Shown: in pieces, positions 27,133 through 35,515 of the stretch
Layout of the letters: every line of letters begins with the position of its first letter
Numbering within the stretch: position 1 is the first letter of the stretch
DNA from: Dehalococcoidia bacterium
Lineage (GTDB): Bacteria; Chloroflexota; Dehalococcoidia; Dehalococcoidales; Fen-1064
NCBI GenBank assembly: GCA_011171075.1
Contig: DUFD01000046.1
Location: forward strand, 1 to 64,000
DNA length: 64,000 nucleotides
Direction: 5' to 3'
Notes under the pieces: model-generated
The model's input: only the letters and a program-made list of their open reading frames with translations
What the model was told of the DNA's origin: nothing
The model's database searches: none
Program-made: the position numbers and the translations under genes

Positions 27133-28350
27133 TTACAGACTCCCCACTTCAGGCCAGAATGTTGGTTCAAGCCCCAGTTCATATATAGACTGTATCAGAA
27201 CACAAATATTGTGGCAGAGAATCTTACAAAGGACTTCATTAACCTGAGCGATAGGGGTTTTAGCCCGTACCGAACTTCCGAACTTGCCCTTAATCATGGA
27301 GAAGGTGGTCTCGACATTAGACCGTTTGTGATAATGAGTAAGGAAGGCTTCCCGATTGAAGTTGTAGAAGTGCCACATCCTCTGCCAGAGAGCATCAAAG
27401 GGCTTGGCTCCTTGACTACCCTTCGAGTAACTTCTGAACGGGATATAGGGTGTGGCATTTACCGCCTGAACAGCGTGGAGATTCTTTTTGCTGGAGTAGG
27501 CTTTGTCAGCCGACACTTCATTGATGGTGAAAGTCTTGGCAGTGGTATTTACCAGTTGGGGAAGCTGAGGGGAATCCGATGTCTCAGTTGGTGTGGCCTC
27601 AACGCTAGTTACAACATGAGTTTTGACACCGCACATCAGGTGGGTTTTAATCCATTTGGCTTCGCTCCGCATTTTACCCCATTTGTGGTCGAACCATCTG
27701 TCATAGGTTGTAGTAGAGAAGCCAGAGGAATCAACGGCAAAGTCGGTCTCTACGGCTCTGAGAGGGCTGGCACTTTGCTCAATGAGAGATTTGAGAAGCA
27801 TGGTCAATTCAGGGTTTTCAAGGTATCGGAATGCGCTGTTGTAATGCGCAGCCTTAGAAATCATCCCTGCGTCCTGAGCCTCTTTCAATTGAGTTGTGAA
27901 CCTGCGTCCTGACATCATTGAGTAAGACTTGAGCGCAAGCCCGAAAACGACATCGGATAGTGGCAATCGGGGACGACCAAACCTATATTCTGGCTGCTCA
28001 ATCCCGTTGCAAAGGTCTCTAAGCAGAGTTACGAAATGCTCCTGCTCGTGGGTCTGTGCTGCATTGTAGGTAGCCCATTCCTGAGTGCAAGTCATCGTGA
28101 CAGACTTGGTGTAAGTAACACTGCCGTCTGGCTTGGTCTCTCTCTGGATAACATACTCCACAGCGTGGATATGCTTGCAGGGCAAGTGCCGTTTCTCGAA
28201 ATCGGGGCAGGTGCAGAACGGCTCGCCGTGGTCGAGGTTCACGATGTAAGTCCCGTTACCAGACTGAGAGGGGACTTTCCACCCTAATTTATTCCTTTCA
28301 ATCCTTGAAGTCGCTGCAATCACCAACCCTTTTTCTCGTCTCGCATCCAT
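27133..28350 (-). CDS. DDE transposase with N-terminal SWIM zinc finger
   Basis: 405 residues from the ATG at 28350 (GAGGTG just upstream); the frame is open further but runs through the promoter. N-terminal SWIM motif: CTCPDFEKRHLPCKHIHAV. The DDE core resembles IS5/IS1182-type transposases: first Asp in FAVDSSGFSTTTY, second in VSADKAYSSKKN, and Glu in KRSNVETTFSMIKGKFG. It appears intact. It is transcribed divergently from a zinc-ribbon gene, with paired operator-like palindromes between them. Confidence 0.85.
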   Translation of the reverse strand: MDARREKGLVIAATSRIERNKLGWKVPSQSGNGTYIVNLDHGEPFCTCPDFEKRHLPCKHIHAVEYVIQRETKPDGSVTYTKSVTMTCTQEWATYNAAQTHEQEHFVTLLRDLCNGIEQPEYRFGRPRLPLSDVVFGLALKSYSMMSGRRFTTQLKEAQDAGMISKAAHYNSAFRYLENPELTMLLKSLIEQSASPLRAVETDFAVDSSGFSTTTYDRWFDHKWGKMRSEAKWIKTHLMCGVKTHVVTSVEATPTETSDSPQLPQLVNTTAKTFTINEVSADKAYSSKKNLHAVQAVNATPYIPFRSYSKGSQGAKPFDALWQRMWHFYNFNREAFLTHYHKRSNVETTFSMIKGKFGSSVRAKTPIAQVNEVLCKILCHNICVLIQSIYELGLEPTFWPEVGSL

Positions 28351-28367
28351 TATGCACCTCAGCACTA

Positions 28368-28456
28368 TATACTCTAAGAATATATTACCACAGAAGTATG
28401 TATTTGTCAATACCTCTTGACAATTATTTTGTAAAATATTATACTCTAGAAGTATA
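28368..28456. promoter_or_regulatory. Back-to-back divergent promoters with twin palindromes
   Basis: Plus strand: TTGACA 28417-28422, 17 bases, TATACT 28440-28445. Minus strand: TTGACA 28410-28405, 17 bases, TAATAT 28387-28382. The -35 boxes face away from each other inside TTGTCAA-N6-TTGACAA. A palindrome TATACT-CTAGA-AGTATA (28440-28456) covers the plus -10 box and a near-copy TATACT-CTAAG-AATATA (28368-28384) touches the minus -10 box, as expected for one repressor controlling both directions. Confidence 0.75.
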
Positions 28457-28476
28457 TAGTATATACGGAGGTTGAT

Positions 28477-28629
28477 ATGCCGATTGTTGACATCATAATT
28501 AAGGGATTTGAATGTTTGAGGTGCGGTCATCAATGGGTACCGAATGACATAAACCAAGAGCCGAAGGTATGTCCGAAATGCAAATCTCCGTATTGGAATG
28601 TACCGAGACGTAAACCAGTAGAGAAATGA
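28477..28629 (+). CDS. 50-residue zinc-ribbon protein
   Basis: Begins MPIVDIIIKGFECLRCGHQW; the ribosome site GGAGG ends 5 bases before the ATG. Cysteine pairs CLRCG and CPKCKSPYW form one zinc ribbon, with a basic end (RRKPVEK). It has its own strong promoter facing away from the transposase. Comparable small ribbons often lie near mobile or regulatory loci; a DNA-binding role is a guess. Confidence 0.7.
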   Translation: MPIVDIIIKGFECLRCGHQWVPNDINQEPKVCPKCKSPYWNVPRRKPVEK

Positions 28630-28651
28630 ATAAGGTGAATCAGGGTGCAAG

Positions 28652-29119
28652 ATGACAAATGACTCTGAGGGAATGCTAATTAGAGGTCTTGCTGAGGTTG
28701 AGGACTTTAAAAAAGTGGTAACTGCCTTTGATGGACAACTGAAATCGCTTAAGACACAACTTGGGAAGCAAACGAAGCGAATTAACCAATTGGAACTGAT
28801 GGGTTTCCAAGAGCAAATTACAAATCTCAGCGAAAAAATAGACTCTATTAACACGAACTTGATTGACATGGCTCGTACTGTAGCTACTAATGAGATAACT
28901 ACTTTGAGATTGCACATGCAAAGGGCAATTGAAAAAACCTTCAAACCAGATAATCCGAACCGAAAACGGCTTAGGGAATACATATCCATTGAAGCTACTA
29001 AAGCCAGCGAGAGGGCTAAAAACTCCCTATCGCCAATAGATTTGTATGAAGATTTTAGACGTGAATGCACAAATTGCTCCAAAAAATATAAATTAAATGC
29101 CTTTAGACATAAACCCTAG
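28652..29119 (+). CDS. Coiled-coil protein, unknown
   Basis: 155 residues. Residues about 15-75 are heptad-like (LKSLKTQLGKQTKRINQLEL, then EQITNLSEKIDSINTNL), predicting a long coiled coil; the C-terminal part is basic with a CTNC pair. ATG is preceded by AGGGTG and lies 22 bases after the zinc-ribbon gene, so the two are probably cotranscribed. No family recognised. Confidence 0.6.
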   Translation: MTNDSEGMLIRGLAEVEDFKKVVTAFDGQLKSLKTQLGKQTKRINQLELMGFQEQITNLSEKIDSINTNLIDMARTVATNEITTLRLHMQRAIEKTFKPDNPNRKRLREYISIEATKASERAKNSLSPIDLYEDFRRECTNCSKKYKLNAFRHKP

Positions 29120-29127
29120 TATCATGT

Positions 29128-29301
29128 TTATATTGGAGTAAATGTCTCCTCTTCCCACTTATGTATTTCCTCCCTCACTATCTCTCTTACTCTCTCCTCA
29201 GTTAATGTCGCACAAGGCACGGGAATCTTTGTGGGTTCTTCCTTTGTAGGCAGTGGTTTTTGAGGTTCCACAGATTTACCACTAAGTGTTGGGTTTTTCA
29301 A
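29128..29301 (-). CDS. 57-residue protein with amphipathic helix
   Basis: Begins with TTG at 29301, preceded by AAAGGAG with a 7-base spacer. The sequence is MKNPTLSGKSVEPQKPLP, a Pro/Lys/Glu-rich linker, then the amphipathic helix LTEERVREIVREEIHKWEEE. Short, but the ribosome site and protein-like composition support coding. It is convergent with the coiled-coil gene at the right end of the island. Confidence 0.45.
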   Translation of the reverse strand: MKNPTLSGKSVEPQKPLPTKEEPTKIPVPCATLTEERVREIVREEIHKWEEETFTPI

Positions 29302-29390
29302 CTTACGTCTCCTTTGTTGGGAGGCTTCGCCTTTTGTACTTTTAGGGCAACTTACCTACTTCTGTGGCAAGTCGGTCTAAAAAGGCAAAG

Positions 29391-29448
29391 CTCCCCTTGG
29401 GGAAGGGGAAGATAAAGAAAAGAGGGGCTTCGCCCCTCTTTTCTCCCC
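29391..29448. repeat. Family A repeat, right half only
   Basis: CTCCCCTTGGGGAAGGGG, an AAAGAAA spacer and the palindrome AGAGGGGCTTCGCCCCTCT, then CTCCCC: the right half of the full copies at 35516 and 55405. Together with 25415-25455 it would make one complete copy. Confidence 0.75.
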
Positions 29449-29472
29449 GTTATCAGTACTTTGAGGTTGAAT

Positions 29473-30531
29473 TTATCTCTGGCTTAGTGTGGAGGCGCCG
29501 GACACGTTAATTTTGCCCATTGTGGGATTACCGCTATAGCAGAGTCTGGAACCGCTGCTCAGGTCCATATCCAGTTTACCGTTAACGGTTACGGCTGCCT
29601 CGCTGGCACCTTTAAGGTTGATACTGGTGTCATTAAGAACGAAATCAGTCAGGTCCAGCCGACTTGCCCCCCAGGCACTCAGTACCACGTTGTTGGCAGA
29701 ACCACCCAGCTCCGCCCGGCTGGCTCCGGAAAGCGTAAACTCGGCATCGGCCAGCTTCATGTTACCCCTGAGGCGACTTGCCCCCGATATCTCAACCCTA
29801 CTCTTGCCGGCCTCAATATCAACATGTGAAACGCTGCTACCGGAGAGATTCAGGGCAAAAGCATCATCGGATCTGAAATCACTGACGGTGCATGTTGCCG
29901 CACCGCCAAGGCGTAGTTTGTTTAACTTGGGCATGGTGATGCTGGCTTGCAGATTCGGCCGCGCAATAAAGGTGAGTGGTTTGATTGATAACTTCAGAGT
30001 GTTCCCGGACTTGGCAACATTGACGTAATCGAAAAAGTTCTCATCACCAGCGATAGTAACATGGTGTGAATCCGCCCGTTTAATCTCAACCCTGAAACAA
30101 CTACCGACCTCAACATTAGTAAAGTCGCTGAAATCCATCTCTCTGGTAACGACGTTCCTTTTGCCAGCCGAAGGCCCGACCATTATCGAAATGGCATGGT
30201 CAATGTGAGACTCTACTTTTTCAGCCGTTTCCTCAATCCGTCTCTCAGCCCGTCGTATCAATGTGTTAACACGAGGTCTTCCGGTCTCTTCAATTTCCTC
30301 GGACATTTTGCGTAGAATGTCACGGAACTCAAAAATGTCTCTCTTTACCCTCTCCTTAACCTCTTCAGCCTCTCTCCTAAGGTCGTCAATACTCATAAGT
30401 CCAAAATCTCCGGGAATAAAAAAGCCTGCAGCATTTCTTTCTGGTAATTCCAGTTTATTATCTGCGCCGCAGGCTGTCAATGCTATCAACAGGTGTATGG
30501 CAAATCTTGACAGGTAGTGGTACGCCTTCAC
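29473..30531 (-). CDS. Lipoprotein with DUF2807 (GIN) beta-helix domain
   Basis: 352 residues. The N-terminus has a hydrophobic stretch ending in the lipobox LTAC (Cys about 21). Residues 45-125 are charged and helical (REAEEVKERVKRDIFEFRD). From about residue 130 (NVVTREMDFSDFTNVEVGS) the protein is a DUF2807-type right-handed beta-helix, with repeated LSGASRAELGG-like turns. The domain is found in cell-surface proteins of unclear function. GTG at 30531 has only a weak ribosome site, so the exact start is uncertain. Confidence 0.75.
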   Translation of the reverse strand: MKAYHYLSRFAIHLLIALTACGADNKLELPERNAAGFFIPGDFGLMSIDDLRREAEEVKERVKRDIFEFRDILRKMSEEIEETGRPRVNTLIRRAERRIEETAEKVESHIDHAISIMVGPSAGKRNVVTREMDFSDFTNVEVGSCFRVEIKRADSHHVTIAGDENFFDYVNVAKSGNTLKLSIKPLTFIARPNLQASITMPKLNKLRLGGAATCTVSDFRSDDAFALNLSGSSVSHVDIEAGKSRVEISGASRLRGNMKLADAEFTLSGASRAELGGSANNVVLSAWGASRLDLTDFVLNDTSINLKGASEAAVTVNGKLDMDLSSGSRLCYSGNPTMGKINVSGASTLSQR

Positions 30532-30570
30532 AGGACCCGCGAAGAATTGAAATCAGACAGGTAAACAGAA

Positions 30571-30631
30571 AGTCGGACACTGCTCTTGTAGGTGTAAGAT
30601 TGATGCTGGGAAGTAAATACAGTGTCCGACT
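30571..30631. repeat. 12-bp perfect inverted repeat upstream of the lipoprotein gene
   Basis: AGTCGGACACTG (30571-30582) and CAGTGTCCGACT (30620-30631) are perfectly complementary with a 37-base loop. They lie 40-100 bases upstream of the minus-strand lipoprotein start, in a gap without another convincing gene. There is no T run, so a terminator is unlikely. Confidence 0.7.
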
Positions 30632-30731
30632 AACTGATTGCACTCGCCTGGCTAGGTCCTTTATCACTCTCCTTGTCTTCACTTTTTAATTTACTTTACT
30701 TCAGGGACGTGATTTAGAGGACGGGGTGCGA

Positions 30732-30857
30732 CTAGAACTCGTATCGAGGACACCGGTAATACCCTATCGTCTCATCACAAGGTACGGTGAAATTACTACC
30801 CATCATCAAGCCAATAATCTGGCCCAAGACGTGCATTGATTCGAAAAATCGTTTCAT
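30732..30857 (-). CDS. 41-residue small protein
   Basis: MKRFFESMHVLGQIIGLMMG followed by a short tail with two Cys and GYYRCPRYEF. AGGAGG lies 6 bases before the ATG at 30857; TTTACC and TATATA 16 bases apart upstream on the minus strand could be its promoter. The ribosome site is among the best in the window, which argues for translation. Function unknown; the amphipathic N-terminus may associate with membranes. Confidence 0.5.
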   Translation of the reverse strand: MKRFFESMHVLGQIIGLMMGSNFTVPCDETIGYYRCPRYEF

Positions 30858-31065
30858 CTCTCTACCTCCTTTCCTATCTCTACCGCTATATACAGTGTAG
30901 CCTGGGCAGGTAAAAATAAAATAAAAAGACGGCGAGATTTGTTAAAGAGAGGTCGCAATGAGGTTACAAAATAGTTACAGTTTGACCAGGACGGATGAAG
31001 AACAACATTTCTGGCGGGTAACCGATGACAATTCTTACGAAGTCAGAGAGTGCCCCGCTGCCGGG

Positions 31066-31746
31066 TTAGTCTGGCCTTGCCAGGAAATAGCCAACGCCCG
31101 TCCTGGTAAGGATGAGACGCGGACGACTGGGATCTTCCTCGATTTTCTCGCGTAGTCGCCGGATGTGAACCTTGAGGCTATCAGCCGCCCCCGGGTAGTC
31201 GTCTCCCCAGACTGCCTCGGCCAGGCTCGAATGCGTCACAGCACGACCACCATTCCGTATCAGGTGTGCCATAATGTGGCTTTCGGTAACAGTGAGGGGG
31301 ATATCCTTCCCGTTGTAGTTAAGTTGTCCTATGGTCGTATCTAACCGTAATGGTCCGTATGATACCACTTCGGCTTCGGCAGTACCCTGCCGTCGAATTA
31401 ATGCCTTGACCCGCGCCAGAAACTCTAGTTGCCGGAAGGGCTTTGTTATATAGTCATCAGCACCCCACTCCAATCCCTTAACAATATCGGCCTCGTCTGA
31501 CCTGACTGTCAGGATGATAGTAGGTACCTGTGAAAAGAGGCGTATCTGCTGCAGCACCTCGAACCCGTTGATATCGGGCAACCCCAGGTCAAGGATGACA
31601 ATATCCGGTGACTCGCTCTCAACCAGTTCAACACCCTTCTGGCCGAGACGGGTAGATATTAACGTGGCTTCTGGCCAGCGAATCTTGAAGGCAAGTGAGA
31701 TGGCATCGACAATTTCGCGATCGTCTTCAATAAGGAGGACCTTCAT
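31066..31746 (-). CDS. OmpR-family response regulator
   Basis: 226 residues. Receiver domain with E8/D9/D10, phosphoacceptor Asp in DIVILDLGLPDINGFEVL and Lys in DDYITKPFRQLEF. The C-terminal winged helix ends RLILTRTGVGYFLARPD. Its ATG overlaps the kinase stop by 4 bases, so kinase and regulator are translationally coupled. Confidence 0.93.
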   Translation of the reverse strand: MKVLLIEDDREIVDAISLAFKIRWPEATLISTRLGQKGVELVESESPDIVILDLGLPDINGFEVLQQIRLFSQVPTIILTVRSDEADIVKGLEWGADDYITKPFRQLEFLARVKALIRRQGTAEAEVVSYGPLRLDTTIGQLNYNGKDIPLTVTESHIMAHLIRNGGRAVTHSSLAEAVWGDDYPGAADSLKVHIRRLREKIEEDPSRPRLILTRTGVGYFLARPD

Positions 31747-32999
31747 GTGACCACCTCCCGCTTGGCATCCTCCCGCTGTTGAAAAGTGGCGGCTAGAGGT
31801 ATCGAGAAGCCGAAGGTTGAACCTTTACCGACCTCGCTATCCACCCATATCTCACCGTCATGAAGCTCAACCATGTATCTACACAGAGCCAGCCCTAATC
31901 CCAGACCACTGAGACGTTCACGGTCACTCAACTGCCGGTGGTAGGGTCGAAAAAGACGTTCCTGGTCCTCTTTGGGAATACCGGGGCCATTGTCCTCAAC
32001 CTCCACCACGAGAGAGCCATTCTGTTCCCTGGCCCTGAGGGTAATCTCGCCACCCTCCTGGGTGAATTTAGAGGCATTAATCAAAAGGTTCAGCAACACC
32101 TGCCGCAGGCGTTCTTCATCAGCCCAGACCCGGGGGAGAGAAGGCGGTAGCTCCAGCATCAGCGACTGCCCGGCAGATTTGGCCACTACAGCCATATCCT
32201 CACCCACGCGCTGCAGTAAAGGCAGGACATCCAGTGATTCACGGTTAAGTTTTAAGGTGCCTATCTCAACCTTAGCCAAATCAAGCAACTCATCTATCCG
32301 TTTGCTTAGATTGGTAGCACCGCGATGAATGTTCTCGGCAATACTCATCCAGGGTTCTTCATGTAGCTCGCTATAAAGCAGTTCACTGGAAGAAAGCACC
32401 GGGGTCAACGGAGTCTTAAGCTCATGCACAAGAGCCCTGGTGAACTCTATCCGCCACTGTGCCTCGGCCTCCAGTTGTTCACGCAGACTCCTTTCCTGTT
32501 CGTAGGCTTCTTCAAGCTTTTCCTGGGCCTGCTCAAGCTCGGTGATATCCATGGCCTGGCCGAGGACAGCCCGCCTCCCCCGGTATTGAACAGAAGAGAC
32601 ACCCTCCAGCATCCAGCGTACCTGCCCACTGCTAAGAACAATTCGATACCTGTACGGCTCCCGGCGCTCTCCTTTGAGCATTTTTATCGCGCTTTCGCGG
32701 ACCATCTCACGGTCCTCCGGCAGGACCAGATTCATCGAAGGGGTACCGATAAGCTCGTCCGGTTTGCCACCCGCAATCCCGCGAAAGATATCGTTGACGA
32801 ACTGGAATTCACCGTCCTGGACAATAAAGAGACCGATTGGTGTGGCGGAGCGAAAGATCCTCAGCAGTTCACTTTCCAGCACATGCTGGCTCTCCGCTGT
32901 TTCCAGCTCGCTGACTCGCTGGTTCAGTTCAGCAGTCTGTCGTCGTAGCTCGGCAAGCTCTGCGATGAGTTGTTTTTTAGACTTCGCTTCGTCTTTCAT
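31743..32999 (-). CDS. Soluble PAS-domain sensor histidine kinase
   Basis: 418 residues, no membrane helix. An N-terminal coiled coil (about 1-42), a PAS domain (about 45-165, IGLFIVQDGEFQFVND), a second coiled linker, HisKA with LVHELKTPLTP (phosphoacceptor His) and an ATPase domain with N box LLNLLINASKFT, G1 VEDNGPGIP and G2 GLGLGLAL. It would sense a cytoplasmic signal through PAS and phosphorylate the regulator encoded next. Confidence 0.93.
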   Translation of the reverse strand: MKDEAKSKKQLIAELAELRRQTAELNQRVSELETAESQHVLESELLRIFRSATPIGLFIVQDGEFQFVNDIFRGIAGGKPDELIGTPSMNLVLPEDREMVRESAIKMLKGERREPYRYRIVLSSGQVRWMLEGVSSVQYRGRRAVLGQAMDITELEQAQEKLEEAYEQERSLREQLEAEAQWRIEFTRALVHELKTPLTPVLSSSELLYSELHEEPWMSIAENIHRGATNLSKRIDELLDLAKVEIGTLKLNRESLDVLPLLQRVGEDMAVVAKSAGQSLMLELPPSLPRVWADEERLRQVLLNLLINASKFTQEGGEITLRAREQNGSLVVEVEDNGPGIPKEDQERLFRPYHRQLSDRERLSGLGLGLALCRYMVELHDGEIWVDSEVGKGSTFGFSIPLAATFQQREDAKREVVT

Positions 33000-33098
33000 C
33001 TTTTCCCGGCCGGACAGGATACCTTTTTACTATACAGTGATACTCCACGTTTCACCGTGTACCATTTGCTATGATTCTAACGCCGTGGGGTAATAACG

Positions 33099-34019
33099 TC
33101 AACTTACCGGCTGTTCGTTAAGATAATCGATAACACCATCGGGTGTCATGATTCCCCGTTCGGTCACCACCCCGGTAAATAGCTCCAGCGGTGTAATATC
33201 GAAGTGGGGATTCCTTATATCGACCGTTTGCCCTACGTCTGTTGGGTCGGCCAGCTCTCCACCATCCCTGTCCTCGAAATCGAATTGCCGGTTACCCCGA
33301 GTCGTATCAAACTTCAGAGTATCTGCCAGTACGTAGACAGGTACGCCATGCCTGTCAGCGAGCACGGCCACCTGATAGCTACCCACGCCATTCACCACGC
33401 CAGCCGCAGATATCGTATCGGCGCCCAGCAGTACCCTGTTAACATCTGACATGTAGAGCCCCACGGCGGCATCATCTATAAAGGTAACCGGCAACCCGGA
33501 ATCGTCCAGCCGCCGGGCAATTGTTTCTCCGGTACGACCGGGCCCCGACCTGGTAACGACCACCTCAATACCACCCGCCTGGCGAGAGATTTCCTCTAAA
33601 AGTGCCACCACAGTGGAGCTGAAGCTGTGGGTCATTATCCTTTCACCCTCAGCTATCAGCTCCCGGCCATACGCTACAATCTGTGTCAGTGCCTTTAATG
33701 ATTCGTCGATTTTCTCATCAACGGTGGAGATGGTTAACTCACGCAGTAATGCCACATCACCTGCCGGAACTTTAGCTGAAATTTCTCTGAGGAGTCGGCT
33801 AACGATATTGCGTATCGGCGTCATCGTTGGCCTGGCCGATATTAACTCCTGTCCTGCTTCATTAAGCCCGCCAAGAAACTGCTCACCGGTAACGGCCTGG
33901 CTATTTTCGGCGGTAGTCTTCAAAACGCCTAGAGCCTGCCGAGCGAGCTCAATGGCACCATGTGTCCGGTCGTCCCGAACCTTATTTATGAGCCGGGCAA
34001 TATCAGGGTTTACTGCCAA
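33099..34019 (-). CDS. eIF-2B alpha/beta/delta-like protein (ribose-1,5-bisphosphate isomerase family)
   Basis: 306 residues. The C-terminal Rossmann-like domain carries VTRSGPGRTGETIARRL, GADTISAAGVVNGVGSYQVAVLA and PVYVLADTLKF, the signatures shared by eIF2B subunits, methylthioribose-1-phosphate isomerase and archaeal ribose-1,5-bisphosphate isomerase. The helical N-terminal domain is typical. RuBisCO is not seen here, so an AMP-pathway role is not supported; sugar-phosphate isomerase is the safest reading. It follows the citrate-synthase-type gene after 34 bases. Confidence 0.8.
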   Translation of the reverse strand: MAVNPDIARLINKVRDDRTHGAIELARQALGVLKTTAENSQAVTGEQFLGGLNEAGQELISARPTMTPIRNIVSRLLREISAKVPAGDVALLRELTISTVDEKIDESLKALTQIVAYGRELIAEGERIMTHSFSSTVVALLEEISRQAGGIEVVVTRSGPGRTGETIARRLDDSGLPVTFIDDAAVGLYMSDVNRVLLGADTISAAGVVNGVGSYQVAVLADRHGVPVYVLADTLKFDTTRGNRQFDFEDRDGGELADPTDVGQTVDIRNPHFDITPLELFTGVVTERGIMTPDGVIDYLNEQPVS

Positions 34020-34053
34020 CTTAACACCCTGCTTGAATTACAAAGCAGCCTGT

Positions 34054-35307
34054 CTAGTAATCCAGTGGTGTCATTGTCATTAATTGCTTAGCAATGTCCG
34101 GGTAATCGGCGATAAAGAGAAGCTCGTCCTCCACCAGCTGTTTCTGGGAAAGCACGTTCGCATAGCGTACCAGTTCCAGGACCTTCTCCGCCTCCTCGGC
34201 ATCGCGGAAGCGAATAGCCTCTTCTCCCATTATCTCGTTCATCACGTGGCGGAAGCCACTGATACCGCCGTACCGCCCGGTGCATATTTCGCGTCCGGTC
34301 TCGACTAACTCCGGCTCACCCCGGCCTAACTCCTCAAAACCGTATAACTCATAATTGTCCGGATCCTTGAGGACACCATCGGCATGAATGCCGGAGGCAT
34401 GGGCAAAAGCGTTAGCCCCGACCCCCGGCTGATTGATGGGAATGGGAACACCGAAGGCATAGCTGGCAAATCTGGCGATTTCCCACGACTTCGAAAGGTC
34501 CATTTCGTAGCCCAGCTCGTATTTGCCACCGATACCCTTTGCCTTGGTTAACGCCAGCAGTACCGCCACCAGGTCGGCATTACCAGCCCTCTCACCGATT
34601 CCGTTGATAGTGGTGTTAATGTAAGCGTCCTGTCCGCCATCAATCACACCCTTGGCCCCGGCAATGGAATTGGCTACCGCCATCCCGAGGTCACCGTGAC
34701 AGTGTATCTCTATCGGTAGCCCGACATTCTCCGCCAGCAATTTGGCCGTCTCGTAGATAGTAAACGGGCTGTCATAACCCAGGGTATCGCAGTATCGTAG
34801 ACGGTCAGCACCGTGTTCCTTGGCCGCCAGGCCGAACTGGATTAGGAAATCCAGGCTTGTCCGGGAACCGTCCTCTGCATTTACTCCCACGGTCTCCGCA
34901 CCGAGGGCTCTGGCAGCGTCCACAGCCTCCACCATCATGTTCACGATGTCACGTTTGCCCTTTTTCCCGAGAAACTTCCCCGTTATCATCTGGTCGGAGG
35001 TAGAAATAGACAGATTGAGGTGCTTAATATCCGGTACCTGTTTGAAGCACATCTCCACGTCTTCAGCTACAGCCCGCATCCACCCCTCCAGCCGCATTGG
35101 TTGCAGGACGCCCATTCGTGCCAGTTCCAGATTAGCCGCCAGGTAGTATGCTTCATGGCGAGTCGTCGGGAAACCAAACTCAGACTGAAAAACACCCATC
35201 TCATTGAGATATATGTTAATCATCGTCTTCTCCAGCTTGGAAAGGCCCAGCTTGGCCGTCTGAACGCCATCCCGGTTGGTCACGTCAATAATGTATATCT
35301 TTCCCAT
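34054..35307 (-). CDS. Probable Re-citrate synthase (homocitrate synthase family)
   Basis: 417 residues from the ATG at 35307 (GGAGG 5 bases upstream). A DRE-TIM metallolyase: IDVTNRDGVQTAKLGLS at the start, EIHCHGDLGMAVANS with the metal-binding HxH, and TINGIGERAGNADL. The family includes homocitrate synthase, isopropylmalate synthase and the Re-face citrate synthase. In Dehalococcoides CBDB1 the gene annotated as homocitrate synthase (cbdbA1708) was shown to be a Re-citrate synthase. Here aconitase- and isocitrate dehydrogenase-type genes lie upstream on the same strand, favouring citrate synthesis. Homocitrate synthase remains possible. Confidence 0.75.
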   Translation of the reverse strand: MGKIYIIDVTNRDGVQTAKLGLSKLEKTMINIYLNEMGVFQSEFGFPTTRHEAYYLAANLELARMGVLQPMRLEGWMRAVAEDVEMCFKQVPDIKHLNLSISTSDQMITGKFLGKKGKRDIVNMMVEAVDAARALGAETVGVNAEDGSRTSLDFLIQFGLAAKEHGADRLRYCDTLGYDSPFTIYETAKLLAENVGLPIEIHCHGDLGMAVANSIAGAKGVIDGGQDAYINTTINGIGERAGNADLVAVLLALTKAKGIGGKYELGYEMDLSKSWEIARFASYAFGVPIPINQPGVGANAFAHASGIHADGVLKDPDNYELYGFEELGRGEPELVETGREICTGRYGGISGFRHVMNEIMGEEAIRFRDAEEAEKVLELVRYANVLSQKQLVEDELLFIADYPDIAKQLMTMTPLDY

Positions 35308-35515
35308 CAAATCCTCCAGCACAGGTTCTTCGCTTATTCGTATATTATACGGCTATTAGTTTTGGTTAGTGTCAATTTATACGCCAATATCCGCCGAATA
35401 ATTAAATGCGGTGCATGTATTATACAGTATTTCGTGGTTCAGTGCAATATGATTTGCCGAATAATTGAGTTGATGCTACTTTAATACTCACTAATTGCTT
35501 CACCCTCTGTTTGCT

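Larger units (their letters stand above)
25449..29400. mobile_element. AT-rich inserted island with transposase
   Basis: About 3.95 kb of AT-rich DNA carrying an SWIM/DDE transposase and six unrecognised small genes. The left boundary reads GGGGGCTTTGCCTTATAAG; the reverse complement of the right boundary reads GGGGAGCTTTGCCTTTTTAG, an imperfect terminal inverted repeat of about 20 bases. The two sides are the left and right halves of a family A repeat, so the island probably entered that copy. The exact ends and any target duplication could not be fixed by eye. Confidence 0.55.

Noticed and set aside
27058-27912. 284-codon plus-strand frame
   Set aside because: It is antisense to the SWIM/DDE transposase and has no recognisable domain.
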